This document shows, piece after piece, positions 37,963-50,300 of a DNA stretch of 64,000 bases. Numbering within the stretch: position 1 is the stretch's first letter; each line of letters opens with the position of its first letter. This DNA comes from Schistosoma haematobium (Eukaryota > Platyhelminthes > Trematoda > Strigeidida > Schistosomatidae). The notes below the pieces were generated by a model, which worked only from the letters and a program-made list of their open reading frames with translations, did no database searches and was not told the origin of the DNA. Location of the stretch: positions 31,950,616-32,014,615 of the forward strand of contig NC_067196.1 in the NCBI RefSeq assembly GCF_000699445.3. The letters run 5' to 3'. Both the position numbers and the translations under genes were made by a program.

Positions 37963-40286
37963 ATGTACGTTACAAAATTTATTGATTCCAAAATAAAACA
38001 GCGGAGAGTGTTACTGATATCAAAACAAAACTCTCCAGTTTGTCAGACTATTGAGAGAATTTTGAGAACATACAACCTGAATAAAGAACAGGATAACAAT
38101 TTTGAAGTACTGTGCATAGATTGCAGGAGGGATTGTACTACAGTAGAAACATATTTATGGCATAAGCTAATCTTCGGAAACAGGCAGGTGATTGGTGACT
38201 TATCGCATACTTCTTTAACCATAATCTATCATTTGGTTTTATGTCTCAGATTTACGTCTTTTATCTTAAGATAAAAGACAAACTCTCATGCGTTTGTTTA
38301 TAAATAGTCAGTATCTCGCTTTATTAGTGATATTTATAACTGTATATACATATATGTGGACTTTGTGTTTTTTAAAGTTAGTTGCAAAAATCATCTAACT
38401 ATTTAATCAAAACATAGTGGATACGTTAAATTTTCTGAAAGGTAAGTATAGTCGTCTGGGAAAGGTGATACATTACCTATGCTTTTCCAATATTCTTCAT
38501 CTTGCTACATGAAAATCCTCTTAAAGCATAAGTACTACCCTATCCGGAATTCTTGCCTACAGTATTGGATGGAAAAGTTTCACCAGAGCTGTTTCTCATA
38601 AGGAATGACTCCAAATATGGATCCCATTCTAGACTAAATACCTAGGATTATGTCCGAAAAAAACATCAATTAATGGGACAAAACTTATAAACAATTCAGG
38701 AACTTAGGATCTAAGAGAAGACAGAGTGAATGCACCTCTACCATTTGAATGCTTCTCAACCATGTCACTAAAACGCCAGCTACGGTACTCATCCAGTCTT
38801 CAATTAGAATTGCTAACTCAGTGATCCTAACCTATACGACCAATGTTTCGAAGGCACCAGTGGTTGAATACTAACAACCTACAAATATCCTCAATTTTCG
38901 GAAGCTACGTTTCACATCCACAAAGTAGAACGGAACAAACTGCTGCGCAAAATACTGTTTCAGCTGACGTACAAATAACTCTTCCACACCACAAGTGATA
39001 CGACTTACCGAACACTGAGCTTTCTGAATTCATGTCTAAATCTTGTCAGGTAGCACGGGTTTGATGGGTCATAAAGATAAGTGAAGTGATCAAAAACTTT
39101 AACTATGTCACTTATTATTAGTTCAAACGTTGACGCAAACCAACAGTGAAGCAATAATCTGCATTTAAAAGGATTCTGGTTTTGAAGTGAACACTAAAGA
39201 AGCAATTTCCATACATAGTCTTCACTTAGTTGGTGGTACATAACTTAACAGCACATCTAAGTCATACATCACGAGTAAAATCTAGGTAGACAAACCCCCC
39301 TTTACCTTATCCATGTCCACTAGAGGGATATGGACGCCCAATCCCACCTTCACATCGTTTACACACGCCCAGACTACCGTGAATTCCCCAGTTGTGTCGG
39401 CGAACTTTTAGACTTGACCAAGTGCGTCTCTTCCCACAACAGCACCTACTATTCCCAACCAATAAGTTGATTCACAAACTCTATAGGTTAATCATCAAGT
39501 GACATGGCGCAACTCGGAATCGTTTGCAGTTTACTTTGTCTAACCTTAGGTCCTAAATCGCTAAATTTTTTTGTTCTATGGATCCATATTTTCAATCAAA
39601 TCTTTCCTACTACCAATAATACTCCTGCTACTTACACTACTCTAGCATCTCACTGTGCAAATATGTGGCGGTAACTTGAAACGATTCAAGCATGTACTAT
39701 GGTTTACGTTGCTTATAACTAACTGACAAAGTAAATTGTATCAAAACATTGTCTCATGAGAGTTGAGTTCCATCCAGCTAAAAAGAGACCTGGATAGTAA
39801 ATGCTAGTAATGTCAAAGCTTCTTTTGATAAAGCTAAGGTTCGTCTTCTGTCATTACGTGTTGAACCAGGCTTGAAATTATCTTGCGAAATCAATGATCC
39901 CAGTACTGAAGCTCCTTATGAAAAAGTGTTCCGCATGTTAGTAACATTGCTACTTCTAAAGACAAAGATAACTGATATATTAGAAATCAGTCGTCAGCTA
40001 CTTAATATTCCCAGTCTTGTTGTCACCAGCGCATAATAAGCTAAAGAAAAATCTCAGCAAATACTCACTTTTATTGTTTAAAATTCATACTAATTTTCTT
40101 ATACTTATTGCTAACAATCAAACTGTTTTAATCCCCCGATATTTCCATGAACAAATCCAACTCCCATTTTCTTTTCAGGTACCACATTTATTTCTGGATG
40201 GCAAGCACATAGGAGGAGAACCAGAAATAAAGCGCTTACATGAAAACGGTGAAATGAGACGAATATTTAAGGAAGCAGGTCTTTGA
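37963..40286 (+). CDS. Glutaredoxin-like protein with SPVC in place of the CPxC active site
   Basis: Two exons, 37963-38187 and 40179-40286, joined in phase 0 (CAG|GTGATT donor, CTTTTCAG acceptor). They encode 110 residues, a normal length for a small glutaredoxin. Residues 16-21 (VLLISK) form the first strand. The active-site position reads S24-P25-V26-C27. The cis-proline motif V76-P77 and the glutathione-binding glycines G87-G88 in KHIGG are intact, followed by a typical C-terminal helix. Family knowledge: the first Cys of CPxC is the nucleophile, and here it is Ser, while the second Cys remains. Classical thiol-transferase activity is therefore doubtful. A glutathione-binding, structural or Fe-S role is possible. 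The start ATG follows an AAACAG that could accept cis- or trans-splicing. The intron contains RTE fragments and an unidentified open frame. A decayed CR1 element lies just upstream. Three further Cys are at 51, 54 and 58. Confidence 0.82.
38745..39015 (-). mobile_element. Decayed family-2 non-LTR fragment (minus strand)
   Basis: The reverse complement reads VYCAAVCSVLLCGCET, EDICRLLVFNHWCLRNIGRI and similar, matching the VYCAAVRSVLLYGSETW segment of the 4.5-kb copy, with stops. It lies in the glutaredoxin-like intron. Confidence 0.6.
39500..39727 (+). mobile_element. Family-2 non-LTR 3' end
   Basis: It resembles the last codons and 3' untranslated tail of the 4.5-kb copy (AGTGACATGGC...CGTTTGCA, then a tail with TATGTGG...AACTGAC). 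It ends in TAACTAACTGAC, like the TGAC tail of the other copies. It probably forms a nested or inverted pair with the minus-strand fragment just upstream. Confidence 0.45.
39782..40036 (+). other. Unidentified 84-codon open frame in the glutaredoxin-like intron
   Basis: A stop-free frame runs from 39782 to TAA at 40034-40036 without an early ATG. Its composition looks coding, for example LLSLRVEPGLKLSC and NDPSTEAPYEKVFRML. An in-frame TAA lies just before it (39779-39781), and AG dinucleotides nearby (AAAAAGAG) could serve as an acceptor. I do not recognise the family. It could be an alternative exon, a processed retrocopy fragment, or chance. It ends 142 bases before the last glutaredoxin-like exon and is not in phase-compatible continuity with it. 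Confidence 0.3.
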
Positions 40287-41079
40287 AAACTCCTTATAAT
40301 CAAAGTAACAAACTAAGGAATGTAGAAAGGAACTCATTATTGCTAAACACTTCCAATAGAAGGTTGCTACGAAATATATACCATATTGAAATTAAAGTAA
40401 CGCTTTATTGATCTCACGAAACTACCCAAGAAGTAAATAATTACTTTCGTTTCAAACTTAATATACGACAATAAATTAGACAGGAAGCAGCAGCAAAACG
40501 AATCAAATCATAATACTACAAAAAGTCATCCCGTGGCAAAGTCGAACATGAAATTCCCACGAAATATCGCACAATAATAACTGCACGTTTCATTAGAGAA
40601 CGTTCGAGTTTAGACCATTGTGTTGTTAGTAACTAGTATTAATAAACGCTGAGTTTGCCTGATTTTACTTGTCCCAATTACAACCAAACAATTCAGCAGA
40701 ACAATTTCGTTGAGTTCTATATTAGATACTAACGCTTACTAAACAAACTGCCTAAATATTTGAGTCACGTCAACCGGTATAAAATCACATTTCGATAAAG
40801 TCCATGTACAGTTACTCATTACAATCAACAGATCACGATCACTATTCCTAGTAAGAAGTTAATATATAAATCCAATAACCCATACATAATCCAATTAATT
40901 GTTCATTCTCTTTCACTCAAAGTGAACTAGTATACTGCAGACTACATGACTATACTTTAAATACATCAAAGTTACGCAAGAAACACTTTGCGGGACAATG
41001 AAATGCTAAAATGAAAACAAAGGTAAAATTGGGCATAAATCTTAGCTCTTAAATATACAGCAACAGTATTGTTTAGTCA

Positions 41080-41336
41080 TTAACCTCTTCTAGGAGGTAA
41101 ACCACCACGAATGGATCCAGGCTTTCCAGCAGCACAACCTCTACTAGTAGGTAGGCTGGGACGTCTAGTAGCTCTTGGCACGGAAGTGACAGGACACCAT
41201 TTTTTTTTTCGAGCCGGCCCACTAGTACATGCACTATCTGATACACTTGACTGTGCAGTAGAAGGGTCGAAGGAATCCCAGACAATGGGTTGAATCTTTG
41301 GTCGAGCTGTGCTAGAATCCCCAGAGCTTGAAGGTT
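41080..41336 (-). CDS. TPR: TPR last coding exon, basic RGG-type C-terminus
   Basis: It starts after a TATTTTTTAG acceptor, completes a split GAA codon, and ends with TAA at 41082-41080. The product ends in GKPSGSIRGG-type sequence (as read, GKPGSIRGGLPPRRG), with a basic ARKKKW cluster before it. Vertebrate TPR also ends in an Arg/Gly-rich segment. A reverse-complement AATAAA at 40404-40409 is a possible poly(A) signal. It overlaps the 3' flank of the convergent glutaredoxin-like gene. Confidence 0.85.
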
Positions 41337-44300
41337 CTAAAAAATAACAAGAGGGTATGGTCAGTAAGAATTTGATGACTACTAACAGTAATAGCAATCC
41401 ATGAAAAATAAATCAATAAGCATAATAAAACAAATATGATCAGTGTTTTCGCAAGATGAATTAAAAAATTATTTAGTTTTTAAGAATACAGCGATAGAAA
41501 TTCAATAATCACCTTTGGAAGCTGCAACTGAAGCAGAGAATGTAGAAGGCTTAAAAAGTAATGGAGTGGCGGTTGAACTTGAGACTGTATTCACTGGCAA
41601 AAATGATTTGAAAAGTCCCGTGCAACTACCAGACGGAAGTCCGGACTCAGTAGTAGCAACTGAATATGGAACAGTTAGTGAAGAAGGCTTGAAACCGGAG
41701 AAAAGACCAGATGAACCCAATAATGAGCCGGAACATTTGGGCAGACCAGAGTTGCTAAAGAGATTAGGAATAGATGATTCGCCAAATAAACCCTTGCTAG
41801 AAGAAATAGGTTCCATCTCCGCATTGAGAGAAGTTGGTACTTTTTCTGAAATCTGAGGAGTGGAGTCACTTTTCTCCATACTCTTTGTCTCATAATGTAA
41901 TTGTCCATCATCCTCACCTACCCTTTCATTGCAATCACCGACATTTTCAGGTACTTCCACATCTGTAGGTGCTGTGTGTTCATTTGTTTCCTCGTTGCCG
42001 TAATTGTCCACACCAGAAGAGTGGTGCTCCTCAGCATCAGCACCACGTGCCTGGGTATCATCATCAGAACCACCTTAGCAAAATATCGGATAAAATGGGA
42101 AGTAAATCTTAATTAAATATTACCAGCTAAAGCACGATGATCATTTTATTTTTATGTAAAATTTCTTACAGTCGATTTGCTCACTAGTGACTGGCTTCAC
42201 GAGGTATATCCTGGAGTTCTAGTGAGAAGTAGTGACCAGTGGAGTTCAACCAGGTCTGTTGTGAGATAGTAACTCACTGAAGACAATGGTGAATGTGTCG
42301 CTCAATTTCGTGGATTAGTTGAAGTTAGATATTAACACCGTTGGATGCCGGCTCAGTGGTCTAGTGGTTAAGTGCTCGGGCGCGAAACCAGTAGGTCCTG
42401 GGCTCGAATCTCGCAGGGGGCGAGGTCGTGGATGCGCACTACTGAGGAGTCCCGCAATAGGACGAAACGGCCGTCCAGTGCTTCCAGGTTTTCCATGGTG
42501 GTCTAGCTTCAACTGACTCATGATCTTAACCATTGAAATTACTACAATATCCACAAAAACCCATCTGATAAAAATAAAACAGTTTGAATTATTTTATAGA
42601 CACAGTGCTTTAACTATGTATTCTCTAGTAAATCAGTAATAAAAGATAGATTGAGGAACTTTATAATTAGGACAATCGGATGGAAATATGCTAAATTCGT
42701 ATAGCATCTATCTAACGTATATGATACATGCTTAAAGCGAAATTACATCAAGATCATAGTATGTGCATCAGTTAAGTAGAAGTACTGTTTAGATTCCTTA
42801 AAAAATCTATGCAACATGTTAAAATTTAATAATGTAGAATTAAAGTCAGTAATATCTGTACCTATTTTGTGACAGTTCTTTAATAAATACTGTTATGTCT
42901 TTATGTCCGGCTTTTTATCACGTGATTTATCCGCCAATCAAAATACGACTTATACGATCTTAGCACTGTGCCAAACCAACGAAGTTCGACCGGTATGAGC
43001 AGCCCAGTGTCCTATATCCGCCTAGCCCGTCCACTTGAGTCCAGAACATCAATACCAGCTTCCACTACGCGAATCTAATCGAATCCCTTGTTTCAGACAT
43101 GCTGGGTTTATATATCAACCAAACAGACCGCAACGTACCATAAAATGAGAAATAACATTTATACACAATAAAGCCAAAAAGTGGCTATGAACGTGGGAGG
43201 CAGTAGTCAATAAACTGAACATAGCTTACGAACAGTAAATCGTACAATAATAAACTATAGGTCAAAATAAAGCTTATAATAAAAGGAATATAAATATACA
43301 TAATCTAATTATCGAATAGTTATATTGACAACTTATTTCCAATACAACTGATTATTTACCCATTCTATTTTTATCTTTTGCTAAAGGAGATCCAATGACC
43401 TTAAGATTATTTGAAATTAGTAGATGTTGTCAGTGTGAAGTACACATTATTAGGTAGTTATATTTTTTCGAATAGATGATGTATCAGCTGTGAAAAAAAT
43501 GAGGAATAAATTCAAAGTATTTTATAAACGAACTTACTACTCAATTCGATTACTTCTTGTTCTCCTTCTTCCTCCTCTTCTTCATCTTCTGTATATGAAT
43601 CACAATTAGCTTCATCTTCTCTTTCATACTCATCATAATCCCCTTCTTCCATGTAGTCTTCTGCTTCTCCTTCTTCAGGTACAGAACTTTCATTGTAAAC
43701 AGTATCAACTTCCTGTTTACAAAGATCTTCTGTAGCGAATCCTGACGGCCTTGAAGTTGTAGGAACAGCATTGAATCTAATGTTATTATTGTTATTAACA
43801 TCAAATGAGGAATCCTTTGAATCACTTTCGACATATTCATCATCCATGGATCCAGATTCACGTTGATCAGCATCGTAAAAAGCATCATTTTCCGAATAAC
43901 ATTCTTGCTCTTCATCAGAAGACTCGCATACCTCTTCTAGTGTACTTGATGTAGGTTTTATAGGACTAGTTAAATTTTGATCAGATGTTCGGACTTCAGA
44001 CTCAACAACTTCAATATTCTTAAATACAATCAGTAAAATGAGGAAATATTATCATCAGCTAGCATTTAAAACTGAAAAACTGAAGGTAACCAACGAGAAA
44101 CCCACAACGTCAAACACAATAGTAGAGAAATATTCATCCTAGCACTGAATGTTGTCTTAAGACGTACAACTATCTACGTTGAAGTGACTCAACCTCTTAT
44201 GGGTCAGTTATACAAAAATACGAGAAGGGTTGGTTGATAAGATGGAAGTGGTTAGATAGAGAACAGTAATCGCTTAATCAAAAAATATCAATACAGTTTG

Positions 44301-47300
44301 AAATAAATACCTATAACCCAAAGATTGTATTTTCATACGGTATTCAATGTTCTCATCCACTAATGATTCAAAGTCCAGGTAGAGTTGTCGAATGTTACAG
44401 AATGTAAGGTAATTAAACAATATTTTGCTTGATACATTCGAAACTGAAGACAGCCACTTGAAACGATGGATGATAAAAGAAAACATTGGATGGATTTTAT
44501 TGAATGTATAATTTATGTGTGAAAATATAGGTAAACTGATATTAACTTTCCGCTGCAAATTAATTAGCATGTCGTTTTTAACCCTTGGATATCTGGTGAA
44601 CATTTTCATTTACATTTGGTCGTTACTAAAAGCGTTTTTAGTTAGCAATAATTTACCTACATACAATGTGGTCTCCAAATAATTCTAAGAGAAGTTATAT
44701 GGCATGAAGACAAGTTTTCTAATCTGAAAAGAGATCAATAATGGAAATGTTACATCATAACGTGTATGGTCAGATCTGCAGCTAAATATAAACGCATTTT
44801 AATTATTTAATTGCGTCGGTTGGAAAATAGATACTGAAGAGTAGCATTCTTGCTACTTAAGAAACAATCAGTGATGTTGGCCGACAGCTACTTTACAACA
44901 AACAAGGTAAATTCAATATACCGGAATATGGGACTACATGGTTCAATAAAGTGATAAAATAAAATCTATAACAAAAAAAATTTCTCAAGCTTACTTCAGT
45001 GTGACCATCCATCGTAGGTACATCAATCCCACCTCTTACATTTTCACCAAGCTCTTGTCTAATAACAATATCAGCTGTAGCTTGTTCTATTTCTACACCG
45101 GCTTCATTTGATGATCGTTCCACACTTTCTGAGGTTTCAAATGTTCCAGGAGTTATGATACCAGCTACACCGGTAGCGACTGTCAGTGTACCTAATGTAG
45201 AGCCTATAACGATGTAGAAGTTAACAATGTGATTAAAATGCATGTTATTTCGTTTGATCATGATTATATAATAATGACCAACAAAACTGTAAATTAATAT
45301 ACTTGTTAAAAGCTACGACAAAATATAAACTAATGATACTGTTACAGTTTAAAACCTTTACTCACTGTCGACAAGATAAAACACTTATAAACTTCTAAGC
45401 ATCCTAACGAAATTCGACTTCTCTCATTAATTATTAGTGCACAAATACAGCACACAATAACTGAATAAGTACTAGCCACGACTTCCGAATAACCCGAGTG
45501 AAGTTGAGGAACGTGGTGATGAATTCAGATGACACTAAAACACTTGATCACTATTCTTTTAAATATGTAGATCCTAACTAGTTTCGTTTTCCGAGATATC
45601 AGTCTAAGGCACGGAAGAACATGCTTGTAGTGTATATTACACAAAATTAGAAGAGCTGTACTTTCAGTTAATACTAACCTTCACTCAAAAACTAGAGGAA
45701 CTTCAGGATAGATAACTGAATGTCAACCTATACTGCTAAATCACAATTTTGTTCAAGTGTACATCTTATTAAGTTAGATGACCAATTTAGTTAAGCATAA
45801 TAAGCTTCACTTTAAAAATCATATAGTTAGTTAATAAGAAGAATACATACAAAAACTTAATAATACATCTTTTCTTTATCAGTTACTGTGGGAAATGCAA
45901 ATGAATGAAAATGTATTGAGGATAACAACACACATGTAACTAACAAAGTATCTCGATTAACGGTTTCGTAAAAAACTTGAGTCCAAGGAAACAAGCATCT
46001 GACTTACTACTGGGTTCTTGTTGTCCAGCAACTAAACGAGAAGCAGTTGCATGTAACGGAGTTGTAGCAGGTGCACTGATACCAAATGGTGATCTACCAA
46101 GGACAATTGGACTAGGACTTGCCTGGGTAAAAGATATTGATGTGCTGGGACCACTGACCACTGCCTGGCGTATACGCTTAGATTCAGAAGGAATAGAGCC
46201 AGGGTTAAATTGTTGCTGATGGAAATGGTTAGTGTTAATGGCAGACAAAAACGAGTTTTCATTATTTCTAGAAACTTCACTTGTTGAAACCATGTTATCA
46301 TCTACTGGTGGTATAATATGAAGTATTGAGTCCACAGTACTGCTTGAACAACTTTCTTCGAATCGACGTTTTCCAGTTATGCTAACTGTAGTCGAACGAG
46401 GTGCTGAAGTTGGAACGCTGGAAGAACAAGCCGGAGTTAAAATGTTACTTTGAGGCTGGTTAAGGATATTACCTCGGCGTAGAAATGTATTTCGCAATAA
46501 AGACGCAGCTACAAATGAAAACAAACAGTATGTTTTCAGCAACAAGTTGAGATACATTTATTTTTACTATAAAATACATCAAGGAATATATAGTCGTTCT
46601 CCAACCGCAACCGAAAAATACAACGACAAAAAGTCATTTCTACAAACAATGGATGATAAATTTAACGTTGGAGATAATACATTATATTAAGTGTAGTTTA
46701 ACCTAAAGAAAAACCGTGTTTTATCAATCGGTTGACTAATTAATGATGTCAATTCAATAATAAAGCACAAATTCGTATACTCGACTTTGTGCAAATGTTA
46801 TTTAGGTAAAAAAAAAAGTCACCTCAAGGTCTTTAATATGTCAGGTTCATAAATACTTGACTGTACAAAAGAAAAACATATTAACTGATAGTGATAGTTT
46901 GCACATAAAAAACATACCATTCTGATCGCAAGACGTAAACAATGATGAGCTGGGACCTACAGTTGTATCAGATACAGGTGAACAAATTGCAATACTTGAG
47001 GGTCCACAAATGGGGACATTTTCTGACTGACCACTTGTTATCAGCATCGGGACTAAATGATTTAAATAAAAAGACAGCGTAGGAATAATTTTTTTAAGAA
47101 GAGCAATGAACAAAAAAACAGGAACCGATAAGATTCAAACAACGGCAATACCTGATGATGGTGCTGGGGTTGGCATGACAGCAGCTACATTACTTGTGAT
47201 AGGTCTTATTTCTGCTGTCTGTTTAGGACCAGCAAGTGAATTAGGTGGAGTAATAGCAGGTGTTGGATGGACCGGTTGTACAGTGGCTCCAGCACGCATA

Positions 47301-50300
47301 ATCCAAGCAGGAATTGATTGAGATACGACAGAACTTGTAGTTTCCGTACTACTACCATCAGTAATGTTCAAAGAAGTGGGAGTTTCGAAATGTAACTGAT
47401 TCCCTGTGGCTTGATTTGTTGGGGAAGCACCTAAAGCCAAAGCCCGTGGTACAAATGTATGCGTTATCTGAACACCATCTTGGGACTCGGATTCCTGCAA
47501 CTAAATAAGAATTGTTGGTTTTTAATCATTAGCTTTCAAAAAATATTGATAAGCAAACCTTAGAGAAACAACTACAATACGAAAAGGAAAACTCGAATAA
47601 ACTGTAAAAAACATTCTTGAAGAATATGTGTTAATTTAATAATTAATTCAAAAACAAATAACAAGAGAATCAACCATTATGATTTATAAGACCTATGCTT
47701 CAATAATTAAATTATTTACTACTACATATTTTAAGGTAAGAATAACGAACATTGGTGAGATGAAGTGAGTTCATCCCTTTGTATATTGAACCAATAAAGA
47801 ATTTATTGAATTAAAGACTTACGGTCGATGCTGCAGGAGATGAGGCTCCACTGGTCTGCAAACATACTGACACAGTTTGAGGATGTACGCTATTTGATTG
47901 AAGCTCAATTAAACGAGCCCGAAGTTCTGTGCAATCTTTTTGAGATTTTGTCAATTGAGATTCTATAAGTTGAGTTCGTAGTAAACGTTCTTTTTGAGAA
48001 TCCGAATGTTGTTGTAAACGATCGATCTCATTACATAAACCTGACAGAAGACGACGAAATTCACTCACCACTTTTTGACCATTAGACATATTAGGATTTA
48101 TTTCAATATCTGATTCTCCAACAGATGAATTCATAATTGTTATAACTGATTCTCTAGCCTAAACACAATTTTAAGAAGAAATAACTGTAAAAATAAACAA
48201 ACAAACAATTTTAGCAATAGATTATTAGGAATTACCGAAAACGAAACATGTGAATATCACACCCAAACAATTAAAACCCTTATAGAAAACAGCAAGGAAA
48301 AACATTATCAATCTCACCTTCACTTCATCTAAAAACTGAAGAGCTTCTGTTACACTTGCTTCCAAGAGATCATATTCAGTACGTAAAGAAGAATAGTCAG
48401 AACGTAAAGTAACCAAATCCGCTTTAGCTTCAGTTAATGCTTCATTCGTAGTTTGAAGTTGAGCTTCTGTAATAATTGGGGGCGATGCGACGAAAAATAC
48501 TTGGTTAATATATTTTTAAGTATTAGCTATGTGAAAATAAGAATCAACTAATAATTAGTAAATATCACATGATATTCCCTAGGTGATAACTTTCTTATCT
48601 TACAAAATTTAGTCCTTATCATCATAAACATGAACTTTTCTTGGATAGAATTAAGTTTCATTCAGAGGATAAAGTGTATAAAACAATTTTTAAAATTCAA
48701 AATCAACTGGGAGCAAGAGTGAATATATCTATTCAATAATGACCGATTCTGAACATTATTATCCAACAGTTAGAGACATTTTCTCTACTTAAGTTAACAA
48801 AGCTTCTAATGGGATTGTAGACACATTCAACCAGATTGAAGTAGTACCTAGAAATTACGGCTTAAGTTTTTTAAAATTTTGCAAAACAAGATCACCCACA
48901 CAAAATACAAATTAATTAGAACATCAATTAGTTACGGTTTGGTTTTTATATGAAGAATAAAAATTTTCAGTTAAGAATTACACTGGTATCTCTTTTTGTA
49001 ATTAGTTAACAATATATCGACAAATGTGTGAACAACTTCATAAACGAAAAATTAATTTGTCTTAGTACGATAAGTTATGTATTTTATAATTTAATGGATA
49101 ATAAAGTCATCAAAGTAAACAACTTACAAACATTAATAATGAACAAACAAACAGATACAATCATATTAAATTTAGCATAAAAGTTCGTCCGAATTCCTAA
49201 CATCATATTATATCGACAAAAAACTAACAAAGTTACAAAAATATTTCAATAAATAAGAGGCAAGATCTAAGTGTAATTAAGGGATAAAAAGATGAAAGAT
49301 CGAAAATTCTAATAACAATAAGATAATAATACTGACCATCTGATCTGCTATCATTGAGTTTTCGTCGTAATACCTCGGTTTCCTGACGATATTTTCGTCC
49401 GATTTCACGAAGTTTCATAATTGTTGTCTCTTTTGCACTTAAATCTTCTCTTAATAAATTTTCTTGAACACTAAAAAAGAATAAAAATGAGAATAAGTGG
49501 AAAATTTATTATAAAAACAAAAGAACAATCCAATATTAAAGGATATTGAAAATAAAACAGTAGTTTCAATAAAGACTTCAATACTATTTCATGTATCACA
49601 TATTTTGTGTTCTGAAACAAACACTAAGAATGAATGTTATTTTTTATAAGTGATTACATGATGTTGTCACTAATTATGTTTAATAAGGCGCTCACAATTG
49701 AAGGACAAAAAGAAATTACAAAATACCTCAAAGTTATTTTTTTAATTTTCTTTCTATATTAATTTCTTAACTTGGATGAGGTAAAAAGATAAATGAAACG
49801 ATCAACGAGAATTACCTGAATGAAGAAATTTTCTGTTCAGCTTCCTGGTATGAATTACGCGCACTTTCCAAAAGATCATTTAGCTTTTTTATCTGGTCAT
49901 CTGATTCATTTTTTAAATCATATAACTTATTAGCATTATTTTGAACTTCCTCCTCAGCTCGATTTAATCTACGTTGTAATTCGTCACGTTCATTACTGTT
50001 AAATCATGAAGAAAGAATTGAATAATTAAGCAACTTAATTTAGAAATAAATTGCACTGTGGTACAATATTCGTTATTCATGAAAAATTTCAAATATAACA
50101 ATGTTTCAAGCTAGAAGTTTTATGTTAGGAGTCAAGAGAGTACAAAATGTCGATGACCCAATAAAAATTATATACATCAATACTATAACTACAAAATATA
50201 AATAACTAACCATGCAAGTCTATACTGTTCAGGATCCATGCGTTGAGCTGTTTCTACTAATCGACTACAACGCTCCTTCCAACGATCACGTTCTTCTTCA

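Noticed and set aside
41511..41856. 113-codon + strand frame opposite TPR
   Set aside because: Antisense shadow of the Ser-rich TPR exon. The minus frame fits splice phases.
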